A DNA stretch of 64,000 nucleotides from Limnephilus marmoratus (GCA_917880885.1 OU862928.1:6901721-6965720); one strand, 5' to 3'. Shown: positions 29,293 to 41,084, counted from the first letter of the stretch. Numbers and translations: made by a program. The notes: generated by a model from the letters alone, not told the origin.

Positions 29293-31030
29293 ATGTTTCG
29301 AGTCCGGCGAATTACACTGGTCACTAGAGTAAATTATTATTCTTACATGGCAACTATGCAAAGAACTCGGAGTGTATTCAAATGTCCTCTATTTGGTGAT
29401 GTTTGTGAGATGAAAGAGAACTTTCTACCTACTTACGAAGATGCAGTAAAATACTATTATGAGTGGACGAGACATCAACTGAAATTGCAATCAGAAACTG
29501 CAAAAGAACCAATTTTTGGTGAGGTAGCAGATATAGTAATGTCGAAATTGAAAATATATGTCACACTGAATCTATTCCTACATTGACGCGAACAAGGATC
29601 GTTCAAATGTTGAAAGTATATCATTTAAAGTGCAAAAATCTACTCAAGTCTATCAAGAGGCTCTCCCTGGACAAGTTAAATAGTTTTCAGAAAAGCAGTA
29701 AGATACTTTTTGATATTTCAGTATGCAAGTACAAAGCATTCGCTCAATGTATATATCCTAAGGATAAAAAGGTTCCCAAACAAGAGCAAACTTTTTTGAC
29801 CGATCAAAGAACGTCTCGGGTAATGGTAATCAGCGGAAAAAAGGAACCTATGTCACTGATTCAAGAGCCGGGATCCATTTACATGGGATACGTGGTACCT
29901 GATGTTGGTACAGCAAAAGGAATAGATACCGTGATAACAGGGTTTCTGTTACATAAAGAAGTTTCCCAAGATAGATTTTATGGCAATTGATTGTGATGGT
30001 ACGAATGTTAATACTGGAAAGTATGCTGGAATTATAAGACTGCTTGAGAAAAGGCTACAAAAACCACTTCAGTGGATAATTTTTTTACTCCACATTAACG
30101 AACTGCCTTTGAGACATATGTTTTTTCATCTCGATGGGTGTACTTCGGGACCTAAATCTTATATTGGTCCACTGGGAAAATCACTGGAAACCTGTTAAAA
30201 GCTGCCTGTTAAAAATTTTGAACGCATCGGAGGTCAAATGCTACCAGAAATGGCCAAAGATCTGAGTCCAGACCAACAGTACTTGTATAAAATTGTCTAG
30301 GCTGTAGTTTCAGATGAATTTCCAGAAGACCTAGGCAATAAATCTCCAGAAAAACTATCATAAGCCCGTTGGATCACCAAAGACTACGTTTGTATGTATC
30401 TACTAAAGAACCATCTGAAAATTTGAAAACTCTGGCTACTTTTGTGGTCAAAGTTTACGCACCGTTTTGGTTCTCAATTAAAAGTAAACCATCATGCAAA
30501 GATGGCACGTGTTACCTGTTCAATATTATAAAGGCCTCCAGTTACCTGCCAGAAACTCTAAAAAAAATTATAGATCCTTTTATCCAAAGGAACGGCTACT
30601 TTGCCATCCTGAAGGGATTCTTCTTGCGATGATAACAGATGATAAAAAAACATGTTAGAGAGCTGGCAGCCCTACTAAAGGCACGCAGTACTACTCAACC
30701 TCCAACACCTAGACTGTTTCAAGTGCCATCAATAGATTGTAATGCTTCCATATATAGCGATGTAATAAATTGGCAGGAAAACTTAACCGAACCACCGATT
30801 TTGAAAAACTTATTGGACTAGGAAATTCAGAATGTCGTGGAATCTGGTGGTGAAAACGAACTATTGTTTATAAGGCTTCCCTGCCATACCCAAGCTGTTG
30901 AAAGAGCTTTAAAGAATACAATGGAGGTTTCCATTTCTCAGTGGATAAGAAAGGTGCAATAAATGCCAAGCTGGAATCGCGAAATCAAATGCCTAAATTT
31001 GAAACTAAAAATGATTTTAAACCTAAATAA
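29293..31030 (+). pseudogene. relic of an uncharacterised repeat-associated family (CDGT-NTG type)
   Basis: Pieces in several frames read in order: FKCPLFGDVCEMKENFLPTY with KYYYEWTRHQLKLQ (29370-29490), VQMLKVYHLKCKNLL (29600-29650), LFDISVCKYKAF, QTFLTDQRTSRVM (29790-29825), DCDGTNVNTGKYAGIIRLLE with LLHINELPLRHMFFHLDGCT (29985-30150), SPDQQYLYKIV, KVYAPFWFSIKSKP (30440-30500), and PCHTQAVERALK with ISQWIRK near the end (30880-30960). From memory this order matches a family widespread in arthropod genomes without assigned function. At least five frameshifts or stops break it. The DGT, NTG, and H-NELPLRH motifs suggest an enzyme; a transposase or nuclease role is only a guess. Confidence 0.6.
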
Positions 31031-31239
31031 TAAATGTATAATTTTTCGAGTTTGTTTCAAATTTCTTTATTTTTTACAGCGATGCCTTAATAAATATCTT
31101 AATTATATGTTGTTTATCATTTAACACCTACTTACCACTAAATTAATCACAATGTATCGCCTTATAAACTTTAAACTTTTTTACCCTAATTTTCAATTTT
31201 TGAAGTCACTGCGGAGACAGAAGATCTTAATCAAATGAA

Positions 31240-31805
31240 ATGAAAAATCCCATGTATTTTTACTTTAACATAAGGCACAAATCCCCCCCTCTTAGAACTC
31301 TGAATCTTAAAAAAAAAAAAGTTCATACATCCGCGCTCCACCCTAGGCACTCATTCCCAGCATTACTTCGCCACCGGCTAGCCAGTTTCTGGAGCAGGAC
31401 ACGGAAATCAAACAACATCATTGTCGTGGCTGCATCCGGGTGGCTCAGTTCCCCACTAAATGAGCGATGGATGCAAATGATGAGGCGACCTCCCTGATGG
31501 ACGATAAAAAAACTAATTTCTTTATTTAATTTTAATTTCTGTTAAATTTTAGTTTAATTTAATTTTATTTTGTTTTTAATTTTGTGATTAATTTTTATTA
31601 TTATTATTTATGTTTGAATTTTATATTCATTTTTTTTTTTTTTTTTGTTTTCCTTAGGTACCTAACCTAATACGCTACCATATTTTATTTCTTTTAGATT
31701 TTTTAATTGCTCTTTAAAATATATTATACTATAGTTTATGTAATATGGCAGACTGGGATTGCACTACCCTCCCAGTCCTGCTGGAATAAAAATTTAAATA
31801 AAAAA
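31240..31805 (+). repeat. probable LINE tail with 3' hairpin
   Basis: A short frame (31240-31497) of unclear identity precedes an AT-rich stretch. It ends with GACTGGGA...TCCCAGTC (31751-31778) and AATAAAAATTTAAATAAAAA, the hairpin-plus-microsatellite arrangement of other LINE ends here. No RT motif is seen. Confidence 0.45.
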
Positions 31806-31811
31806 TAAATA

Positions 31812-31990
31812 TATGATAAGAAGAGAGGAAGAAAATGTGCGCGCGCACTGCTCTCTCTTGCTCCTACAGTGTGATACAGACAATAGGCGTGTACTGTGTC
31901 TTAGATATACCAAACGTAACGGGCTGTGAGAGAAAGAGAGAAAGAAAATGTGTGCTCGCACTTCTCTCTCTTGCTCCTACAGTAATATAC
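31812..31990. repeat. two direct repeats, each a hairpin
   Basis: Two ~55 bp units (GAGGAAGAAAATGTGCGCGC; TCTCTCTTGCTCCTACAGT) start at about 31815 and 31930. In each unit AGAGAG pairs with CTCTCT around GTGCGCGCGCAC or GTGTGCTCGCAC. Confidence 0.7.
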
Positions 31991-32340
31991 GAAAAGTAAC
32001 TGAAAATGTTATTTTCTTTTTTACATATATATATATTAAGGTGGTCAAAAAAATTTATTTTTTTTATTTTTCATTTGGCCACCATTATTTGTTACATGTA
32101 TTCATAGTAATAACATACTAAAATTTCAGCGCGATAGCTCAAGTAGAAGGGGGTGCTCAATCGAGTGTTGTTTTTGTGTAAAATACTAAATTTTTACTTT
32201 TTGTTACTGGACAGTTTCGTGTGTTAAACTATAAATAATAAATAAATATTAAAATAAACTACTAAAGAGTACTTTATAGACAAATTTACACAGTTTTGAT
32301 ACTTATTTAGTAGACTGTGAAGTGAATCAGTGTAATAAAA

Positions 32341-33700
32341 TGAGTTCATCTACTCGAAAAAAAGACGAAATTTTTCGACTTAGGGTTCGAGATATTGAGC
32401 CATTGCAACATCCAACTCTTCGGCAAGTTTTACTCCGTTATCACCACATATCAAATGAATCCAAAAATGTGAAAGAAACTTATAGAAGTATGATGTAAAT
32501 CTAGTATTCCGACCAGACAACCAAATCACTGCATTGAAAAACTGATTAAGTTTCATAAGAACTGGCTGCTATTAAAGAAATTCTGAAGCACAAAGAAAAA
32601 GAGAGTATTTGTTTACAAAAAAACTGGACAAACTTTTTGATATTGCCCATGTAACAGTAACATTAGCCATTATCTTTTGTGGTTTGCTTGTCTTCATCAC
32701 GTTTTTGAATTAATGCTTTCAAAAATATTTACTCTGTGTTTTGGGCCATCAAGCTCTCCTCAAATCCCACTTTTCTAAAGATTCAGCGATATTTGGAAAA
32801 CATTACCGAAGGAGCACTACGATTGTCTTGACCTCGATAAGAACGTAGAACAGTTCCCTGAAAATACTTTTGAGATTCTAACAACCGCTCTATCTGAAGA
32901 GAATCAAGATAATTACGAAGAGCTAATAAAGCTCACCATAATTGTTTTGAACAAACCAAGATACATTGGCGCACTACAGGTCCGATTCATCATGCTCGTT
33001 GGATAGCGAAATTGCTATATGCTTTGAAGATTTTTCTGTTTCGAAATAATTTACAAGCATTTAAACTAACCAAGAGAGAAGAAAAACAAATTGTTCGATT
33101 TATTAGTTTTGGTGTTCTCATCTATACCAAAGTTTGGATCGAAGCGCCTTTTTCGGCAGATGCACCAGTAAATGACTTACTACTTTGGAAGAGCTTAAAA
33201 TTCATTCCGAAGTCAGTATAGCAGCTAGGGGTGTCTTAGGGCGTCACGAGTATTTGTCAGATGAACTAGTTGCAATTGCCTTGTTTTCTGACAAGCTGTC
33301 TGATGTAATCATTCAGTACGAGGTGATTTTGCCAAGCTTGCCTCAGAGGTTACATTAGATGCTTTTGCAACACAAAGAATGCTGAAAACGCTCTTTTCTT
33401 GATATCAAGGACGCATTCTTGCAATTACCTCCTGAGACTTGGAATGACAATGTTGATTTCCTTCAAGGCAAAAGCTGCGTCAAAAATTGGCGTGTTGTTA
33501 ATGATACAGCGGAGAGAGGTGTTAAACTATTTGAAGATTACAACACGATACTCATTAAGAATGAGGAAGAAATGTAATTTTTACTTCACATCGTTGAACA
33601 AAATAGAAAAATCATTTCTACTAAAACATCCAAAAAGGAGTTAACCAACATAGTTTTGAAAGATTGCGACTTATTGACTTATTGCGACGATCACGTTAAT
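32341..33700 (+). pseudogene. relic of an uncharacterised repeat-associated family (VNDTAERG type)
   Basis: Pieces in shifting frames: an ATG at 32341 followed by QHPTLRQVLLRYHHISNESK, then KLDKLFDIAHV (near 32620), GPIHHARWIAKLLYALKIFL with FKLTKREE and APVNDLLLW (32975-33190), VLGRHEYLSDELVAIALF (33230-33290), WRVVNDTAERGVKLFEDYN (33490-33545) and EEMQFLLHIVEQNRK-like sequence to about 33620. From memory these occur in this order in a family common in arthropod genomes, with no known function. Many frameshifts; a dead copy. It lies 1.3 kb from the relic at 29293-31030, whose N-terminal layout (an LFDI segment) is loosely similar. Confidence 0.6.
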
Positions 33701-34199
33701 TATTGCTTTGTTACCAAATTTTGTTCACATTTAAATACTTTGTATACTTATTTGATTAAAATACTTGTAATAATTATAAACCTTAAATAATGTTGCTTAG
33801 CAACGCTAGCCTCGACTTTTGCTTGTATTTTAGCTCTCTGATTTTTTATTGTATCAGAAAAGAATTAGCTTTGATCCCAAAACATATAAATATTTGAAAA
33901 GAAGTATATTAGATAACGTAATAAATAAACTGCCAGTGAACCATAGGATATTTAGGTAAATAAACACAATATAATTTTTTCCTTTTGTGAGGACTTCAGT
34001 AACCAAGGTAAACAACAATATTTTGAGATTACGTTGAAATATATTTTGTAGGTAAATTTAATTATATATTTTATTTTGATAACATTATTCTAAAGTATAA
34101 TGTATATTATAGATTTGTAGTATTGAAGGGTAGTTTACATTAAAATATTTAATTTGGACATATTGAAAACTATTTGTTGACACTAGGTAACGACGACAG
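33701..34199. other. AT-rich spacer
   Basis: I see no gene or repeat I can name. It lies upstream of the R4-like LINE, and its 3' part may be that element's 5' UTR. Confidence 0.4.
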
Positions 34200-35870
34200 T
34201 TGCTTGGTTACTGGAATGTAGGAATTAATAATAACAATCATTTCCAAGTTGTTTTGAAATGTGACAAAATGTCATTTTCAACCAACGGAAATGAAAATGG
34301 GTTTATTATGTCATCTATACAGATGAACATTGATAATCTGAGACCCCCAATAACAAAAGCAGGTATTCCTAGGCAGCGTATGAAATGGACGAACGATGTC
34401 AATATGTTCATCGTTCGTTCATATTTTTATGTAACTAAACTAGAAACAGATACGTTATTGTACAGGAAAAAATTACATTTACTTTTCTCACAAAATTATC
34501 CGGTTGCCCAAGTAAACGAACAAAGATTAGCTGACCAAAAAAGGGCAATTTTCAAAAACAATTTAATTCCTGTAGTAACATTAAATCAGATACAAAAGGA
34601 AGTAGCAGATAGATTGCAATTGGAGAATAATTTAGAGCAAATGAATACGAGTAGTAATGTTATATTAGATGCATTAAATGAAGATAGTTTAGATAATATT
34701 CTAGTAGAAGAATCCAATGATATTACAGTAGATTCAAATAACTTAGACATTATTCATAATCTTGGGGAAATCAATATTGCAAATTTAAACTTACTAGATG
34801 ATAATGTAATAGAATTAGCTAACGTGCTTCAAAATAATATAAATAGATATATAGATATAGAGCCCACAGTTAGACCAAAATTACCAAAATTGCATACGTC
34901 AAAGAAATTATCTAAATTAATTTCTGAATTAAATAATTTAATTTTACCAAAAATAATATTTGACGATATTAGTTTTTTAGATCTTCATACAATAGTGTAC
35001 GCTAGTGCTATCACTATATGTAATAAGTTAGGAGTTAAATTAACGTCCTCTGATGATAGATCTTATAGTTATAGTAAACCAGAATGGCAGATTAGATTAG
35101 AAAATGATGTAGTATTTTTAAGAAGTAGTATAGCTAGAGTAATTGAATATAAAAATGGGAATAGAAGTAGGAATATTTTGAGATATGTAGATGAAATTGG
35201 GAGAAAATTTGGTTATAGCATTGGTAGTAATAATAATGAAAATATAATCAATGATTTATTAGATTTATTAAAACAAAAATTAGGCGTAAAAGCTAGTAGA
35301 TTAAAAAGATATAATTATACGTATAATAAAAGAAATAATAATAGATTATTTCAGAAAAATGAGAAAATATTTTATTCCAAACTTGACGATAAACAGAATA
35401 TTATTTCGAATAATAATATTCCATTGCCATCTGAATCAGATATGCGCGATTTTTGGACAAACATTTGGAGTAAAGATATAAAACATAATGAGGCAGGTAA
35501 CTGGATAGAAAATGAGGAACTCAATTGTTCAGACATTGAACAAATGAGTTTTTCTGATATATCGGTTGAATTGTTAGCCAAAATTATAAAAAATACTCAT
35601 AATTGGAAAGCCACGGGTTGCGATTGGATACATAATTTTTGGTACAAACGTCTAACTACTTTACATCCTCTTTTCGCAAAAAATCTCTCAAAACTTGTCA
35701 GACAACCTCAAAATTTTCCTAATTTTCTAACTAAGGGCATTACTTATATGTTGCCTAAAAGCGAACATATTAATAATCCCTCTCAATATAGACCCATTAC
35801 ATGTCTACCGACAATATACAAAATTTTAACCTCTTGCTTGACAGATTTAATATATACTCATTTGGATTAA
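34200..35870 (+). CDS. R4-like LINE ORF, N-terminal part to RT finger motifs
   Basis: The frame has 556 codons; the ATG at 34269 (MSFSTNGNENGF) is an alternative start. Residues about 55-100 contain RQRMKWTNDVNMFIVRSYF, and the YP and QRLADQKR motifs follow, recalled from Dong/R4-like proteins. Residues 90-380 are acidic then basic. The RT begins near 500 with FLTKGITYMLPKSEH and NPSQYRPITCLPTIYKILT. It ends at TAA after IYTHLD. The frame then continues unchanged past the stop (see 35871), so this is a nonsense mutation and not a natural end. Confidence 0.85.
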   Translation: MLGYWNVGINNNNHFQVVLKCDKMSFSTNGNENGFIMSSIQMNIDNLRPPITKAGIPRQRMKWTNDVNMFIVRSYFYVTKLETDTLLYRKKLHLLFSQNYPVAQVNEQRLADQKRAIFKNNLIPVVTLNQIQKEVADRLQLENNLEQMNTSSNVILDALNEDSLDNILVEESNDITVDSNNLDIIHNLGEINIANLNLLDDNVIELANVLQNNINRYIDIEPTVRPKLPKLHTSKKLSKLISELNNLILPKIIFDDISFLDLHTIVYASAITICNKLGVKLTSSDDRSYSYSKPEWQIRLENDVVFLRSSIARVIEYKNGNRSRNILRYVDEIGRKFGYSIGSNNNENIINDLLDLLKQKLGVKASRLKRYNYTYNKRNNNRLFQKNEKIFYSKLDDKQNIISNNNIPLPSESDMRDFWTNIWSKDIKHNEAGNWIENEELNCSDIEQMSFSDISVELLAKIIKNTHNWKATGCDWIHNFWYKRLTTLHPLFAKNLSKLVRQPQNFPNFLTKGITYMLPKSEHINNPSQYRPITCLPTIYKILTSCLTDLIYTHLD

Positions 35871-36255
35871 AAAAATATTTTATCTGAACAACAAAAAGGT
35901 TGTCGCAGAAAACATATGGGATGTAAAGAACAATTAGTTATTGATTCTGTAATTTTAAAACAAATTCAAAATCAAAAGCGTAATTTACATACTTGTTATA
36001 TAGATTATCAAAAAGCTTTTGATAGTGTCCCGCACTCGTGGCTAATTAAAATATTAAAAATATATAAAGTTAACCCATTTATAATTAGCTTTTTGAAAAA
36101 TATTATGTCCTTTTGGAATACAGATTTGCTAGTTAATTTAAAAGGTAAAAAAATAGTAGTACCGGGCATTTCAATAAAAAGAGGGATTTTTCAAGGAAAC
36201 TCATTGAGCCCTCTTTGGTTTTGCTTAGCATTAAATCCCCTTTCTAAAGTGTTAA
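35871..36255 (+). pseudogene. R4-like LINE RT, central part after the stop
   Basis: In frame with the segment upstream: EQQKGCRRKHMGCKEQLVID, YIDYQKAFDSVPHSWL, IKRGIFQGNSLSPLWFCLAL and NPLSKVL, RT motifs up to the QGxSLSP box. It is interrupted at the TTAA of the piggyBac insertion. The frame into the transposon (to 36311) is accidental. Confidence 0.85.
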
Positions 36256-36762
36256 TTAACCCCTATTGGGCGGCTGGCTATATTTGCGAATGTTCCCTGG
36301 AAACGGCGTGAATTTTCAGTTTCTCAGCTTATATATTTAAATTCTAATAACTCTGCAATCTGAAGATTTAAAATTTTAAAAAAAAATTGTGTAATACGAG
36401 CAATTGTTCAAATACAGTTAAAAATAATAACAATAAAATGTTGAATAGAGGTCAACTTATAAATAGATAAATATACTTGTAATTACCACAGAAAATGTAG
36501 CCCTCCCGCAAATAATCAGTCATAGAATAGTAACGGTATAGTTTATCGTAAAACTTAATTAGTTTATGTCATAAATGTACTTTTCCACACAATGTTATAA
36601 CAAATTAAAACCTTTTTTTTCAACGAATATACGTAAACAAATGGTTTTTTCAGTCACTATAAGAAATTGCCCTTCTCACTCACACACATTCAAGTTACTC
36701 TGCGTCGGCATTGAACACGGTGACCACGCGTTAGTTTTGTGGGACCGGGCGTGTTTTATCAA

Positions 36763-36987
36763 TTAAAAGTTTTGTAGTGCGTAATATATTTTAAAACATT
36801 TTGTAGGGCATAAAGCAACTTCACAGTCACTACACCAATGACGAGTCGGAACTCGTTTTTTTGGCTCTCGCATAGTGTTTTTGCAAACATAACATCGGCG
36901 GTATGATGCTTGTCGCTTTGAGTTGACTGTTAGCATTTTAAAATTAAATTGTAACCATTTCTCCACCAGGCAAAAAACTCTGTCCAT
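36763..36987 (-). pseudogene. piggyBac transposase C-terminal cysteine-rich domain
   Basis: The minus frame contains RRCYVCKNTMREPKKRVPTR, then HWCSDCEVALCPTKCFKIYY. The CxxC...CxxCxxxLCxxxCFxxY spacing is that of the C-terminal cysteine-rich domain that binds piggyBac inverted repeats. The first ~20 residues come from another frame of the N-terminal part, at the deletion joint. It might still bind element ends if expressed, but no catalytic domain is present. Confidence 0.8.
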
Positions 36988-37165
36988 ATATTTCTGCCGG
37001 GGGATTAATTTCTAATAAATCAGAATCCTCAATTTCACCGTCACTTATTTCTGGAGGAACATCTGGGTCCTCTAAATTGTCCACTCTATACTCATCATCG
37101 TCCCTCATAGAAAAATCTGAATCAACGTTTAAAACATATCGTTCTACTCTTCCTCTTCCATTGTT
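36940..37165 (-). pseudogene. piggyBac transposase acidic N-terminal remnant
   Basis: The minus strand reads RVERYVLNVDSDFSMRDDDE, then DNLEDPDVPPEISDGEIEDS, typical of the acidic N-terminal segment of piggyBac transposases, and stops after GGEMVTI. The start codon region is frame-broken (ATG at 37161 leads into a stop after five codons). It is separated from the C-terminal remnant by loss of the catalytic core. Confidence 0.65.
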
Positions 37166-37699
37166 GAAACAGTAAAATTGAGATCAAAAACAATAACACA
37201 AATATTAAAATTCACGTAACAAAACACGACGAAGTCCACCAAATCTTAATGTTTATAATATAACACCAAGAAGTTATAAGCAATCTCCAGTTACCAGCGC
37301 CTCGAAACCATCAAAACTAATGGATACCCTACAATATAAACAAACACACTACAAACGCGTGTACCGACAGGCGATCACGGCGCGACCAGTACACAGGCAT
37401 GCTGTAACATAACTGTGTGAGTGGCATATCTTCCGATAGGAGATTTCTGTGAGATGAGATGTTACAAAAACAGCTCGGAAATTAAAAACTCCCAAGTAAA
37501 AGTGTTAATATATTTTTTATGAGGTAGATAAATCATCAGGCTAATGAAAAATGCCTTTTCTTTCGTCTTTGATCAGTAAATAAGCGTTACAAATAATAAT
37601 TAAAGTGACTCACGCTCCGTGGCTACGAATGTAGCCAGCCGTCAGCTAGGACCGAATTATCCGGGCTGCAAATGTAGCCAGCCGCTCAATAGGGGTTAA

Positions 37700-38781
37700 A
37701 AGCAAGTTTGGAATAAAAATTAAGGGTAATACAAGAGAGAGTAGTATAGTTTCACATCTATTATATATGGATGATATAAAATTATTTTCAAATTCTGAAT
37801 CAAACTTATAGAAAATGATTAAGGTAGTGGTATTTTTTCAGATGATATTAAAATGACTTTTGGTTTAGATAAATGTAAAACGATCCATATAGAGAAAGGT
37901 AAAATTGTAGATGGAGACGAGGGTATATTTAGAAATTTCAAAATTAAAAGTATGAAAGGGGATGAGGTTTATAAATATTTAGGATACCCGCAATCGAATA
38001 GATTAGATCACACTAGTATTAAAAATGATATTAGGATTAAATTTCAAACTAGGATCAGAAATTTTTTAAAATGCAATCTATCTGCTAAAAATTTAGTAAA
38101 AGCAATAAATACTTGGACAATACCTCTATTAACGTACTCATTTGGCATAATTATAGTATTGGAGAGTTGAGCGCAGAAATAGAAGGATTTGTGCTTGCCA
38201 TTCAAGATAGAGTCATTAATACTAAAAATTATAGAAAGCATATAATCAAAGATATAAATCAAATTGATGATTTATGTAGAAAATGTTTGGCTTTTTCCGA
38301 AACGATAGAACATATTATATCGGGATGTTCTATATTAGCGCCGTCCGAGTATACATTTAGGCACAATCAGGTTTTAAAAATAATTCATCAAAGTTTGATA
38401 ATTAAACATAACTTTATTGACTGCCGTAATATAGTACCATATTATGAATATGAACCATATTCATTTTTAGAAAATGAATTTTATAAAATATATTATGATA
38501 AAACTATACTAACAGACAGAACAATTAGTCATAATAGACCTGATATAGTTTTACATGACAAACTTAAAAAAATAACTTATATCATTGATGTAGCTATTCC
38601 AAATTCCTGTAATATTCAAAAAACTGTTTCTGAAAAAATAAGAAAATACACAGATTTAGGAAATGAGATTAAAAGAATTTGGCATTCTCGGACTATAAAA
38701 ATATTACCATTTGTTATTTCGGCCACTGGCATAATACCTAGGAATCTGATTCAAAATTTAAGCATATTAGATTTGTCATAG
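37700..38781 (+). pseudogene. R4-like LINE RT catalytic box, C-terminal zinc knuckle and endonuclease
   Basis: After the piggyBac, the frame resumes with SHLLYMDDIKLFS (YMDD at 37764-37775). A stop and frameshift lead to 37853-38170 (MTFGLDKCKTIHIEKGK; YKYLGYPQ). A second shift with an apparent deletion leads to 38168-38781. There CRKCLAFSETIEHIISGC (CX2CX7HX4C knuckle, about 38275-38325) precedes NRPDIVLHDK (PD), YIIDVAIP (D) and EKIRKYTDL (K), the restriction-like endonuclease. The final stop is at 38779-38781. Confidence 0.85.
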
Positions 38782-40365
38782 AATTTGTATATAAAAATGC
38801 AAAAATCAGTAATTTTAAATACATGCAGGATTACAAAAGATTTTTTAAATATTTATATTGAGGGATCAGTAGGATTTATAGGTTCAATTAGAAATGCCAC
38901 AGAGCCGAACCCTCTGATATGAAAATATCTGGAGTCGGTGAATTATATTCCCATTTGGTCTCTAGTAGGTTGACATGTTGTTCTTGTATTGTTTTATATT
39001 TATAATACTTATATAGTGCAATTGCATAGCGTGGGTTGACTAGATGATCATTTGGGGAAGTGTGTGAAAGGGTTTAGTTTTTCTTGTGGGGAAAATTTAA
39101 CCCGGACATTTAAATCTGGGGCGTGTTTTACTTAAAATCCTGAACTTTTTGACAGAAATTTCTAGTTTGATGAGCGCCCCTTGTACATAAGATGAGGAGC
39201 TGAAATTTTTTACACATAATAGGAATGGTAGGTGTAACAAATCAAGGGGGTGGCTACACCTATATTTGAATTTATTGTTTGTACTATATGGGTCTGGATC
39301 ACCTTAATATATATTAAAAACCTTACAACGAAAATGACCACCACACAAAGACTCACATTAGATGATCTTCCCGTGAAAGAGAAATACAAACCAATAGATA
39401 AGGAACAAGTCCAAGGTGACCGACAAAATCAATACAATCTCCAATCTCATAAACCATCCAAAAATAACCTACTTACTGAAACCCACGTCCACAAAATTAC
39501 CAAAGCAATATTTATATCTTTATCTTAAAAGAACACACATCGTGTTAAAAAAATTGCCTTTAATCATGCGAAATGTGTATGTAAATATTTTGTACATTTC
39601 AAAAATAATTTCACTAATGACTAATGACTGAACGCATATCATTGTTTATTTATTAAAAACTTAGAAGTATGAATAGATAAACAATGATGAATTAGTACTA
39701 TTCTAAAACACCTACGTTTATTGCTCTAGTTTTGATAATGATGTTGATTAAAAATAAATTCCTGGATTAAGAAAATCCAATTCGAAAATCTTGAATAAAA
39801 TTCCCGCATAACACTGGCCATTTGTATACGAGTCCTATAATTTCAATACCCGCTATATCCGATTTTTTGACAAAGTGATCTGAGTATGACATCTTGTTCA
39901 CATTTTTGCGAGGAACAAGACTAATCTAAAATTGAGTTTCAAAACCTCCTTTATCACTACCAAAATCCATGTTAAAATTGCGAATGAGAAACAAAACCCG
40001 CTATATCATTCAAGAAGTTACTATCAAAACCTGTTGTATCGGAATTCAACTAATCACGACCAGTTATTTTGCCAAGATGGCGGGTGTAGAAACACGCCCC
40101 TTAGGGGCCTCAGGTCAATTGAGTTTCAAAAGCCTCTATATTCCATATAAATCACGAAGTATGTATCAAAATCCGCTATATCTATTTTATTTATCCAAAT
40201 TACTTAAATATTTCAAGTCATACATTGAAAAATGAACACTTTGCGAATGTATATCACTCCACTTCATTATATTTTAAAAAATGCAATTTTTTATTTACAC
40301 TCGAGATTTGACAGTTTTTTGCGGTTTTCTCCGAATCAGTGAAGGTTGATATAGCGGAAATAGAT
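38782..40365. other. 3' UTR of the R4-like LINE and unassigned sequence
   Basis: The first few hundred bases may be the LINE 3' UTR. A 92-codon frame at 39250-39528 (its second Met begins MTTTQRLTLDDLPVKEKY) matches no family I know. The rest is AT-rich with scattered CTATATC motifs and no clear repeat. Confidence 0.4.
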
Positions 40366-41025
40366 ATTTATTTATTTATTCTTAGTACATTTACATTACA
40401 AACGTATAATATACTGTCCTCCACACTAGGAGTTCACCTGTGTTGTAGAGGACATTTTTCAGTTGTAAATTATAAATTATAAATTGTGAATAGTAAAAGA
40501 AAGGGTTTTTATAGTTAATATAAAAAAGAGAAACAATAAAAATCAAAATATAAAATCGACTTCAATTCGACAAAAATTATAAATTAAAAGTTAAAAAGAT
40601 TGTAGCCAGTTTCTTATGTTTTTTTTTGTATTCAATAATATTAGTTGTTTTATATTGTGTAGGAAGAGAATTGTATAGTTTTATAGTCTGGTATCTGTAT
40701 TGTTTCTGTCCAAAGGATGTTTTGTTTTTGGTATTTGTAGTTGGTGAGTATGTCTTGTTCTAGTATTGCAAGAATTTTGTGAAGTGTTAAATGTGGATAA
40801 GTTCTTGTAAAGGAAAGTTAGTATTTGCCTTGAATATAATTTTTGAATTTTCAGCACTGGGAATTTTTCAAATATGATTGATGTGGGTGTTAGTATTGGT
40901 AACTTAAGTATTACTTTTATTAGGGTTTTCTGAGCTTTAAACAGTGTATTAATGTATTTTTTACTGGCACAGCCCCAGGCAATAATGCCGTATTCCATTA
41001 TGGAATTGAATGACTCATTGTGTTA
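40366..41025 (-). mobile_element. 5'-truncated CR1/jockey-like LINE
   Basis: The minus-strand coding frame 40998-40681 reads MEYGIIAWGCASKKYINTLF with LYSRQILTFLYKNL, the RT C-terminal part. A one-base shift near 40722 leads to YQTIKLYNSLPTQYK. The 3' UTR has a hairpin at 40416-40453 (GTCCTC/GAGGAC) with the loop AACACAGGTGAACTCCTAGT, and an AATAAATAAATAAAT tail at 40366-40380. It is similar to but distinct from the 15.3-19.6 kb family. Confidence 0.8.
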
Positions 41026-41084
41026 AGAAGAAATCGGGCGGCGTTTTGTCCATACAAACCTATTCCCCAATTTCCTTTTTGAAG

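Larger units (their letters stand above)
36260..37695 (-). mobile_element. piggyBac-like element, internal deletion derivative
   Basis: Flanked by TTAA on both sides (36256-36259, 37696-37699). The ends CCCCTATTGGGCGGCTGGCT and (reverse) CCCCTATTGAGCGGCTGGCT continue into a similar ATTTGC block. It is 1436 bp long. Minus-strand relics of the transposase N-terminus and C-terminus remain while the DDD catalytic core is missing. Removing it with one TTAA restores the R4-like RT reading frame. Confidence 0.92.
34200..38781 (+). mobile_element. R4/Dong-like LINE with restriction-like endonuclease, broken
   Basis: Order: a long N-terminal region, an RT split by an in-frame TAA (35868-35870) and a piggyBac insertion (36256-37699), the YMDD motif at 37764-37775, then a C-terminal zinc knuckle and a PD-(D/E)xK-type endonuclease (38260-38680). 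This order (RT before a C-terminal restriction-like endonuclease) is that of the R2/R4/Dong group. Lesions: the TAA, a TAG near 37807, a frameshift by 37853, and an apparent deletion with frameshift near 38165. Confidence 0.85.
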
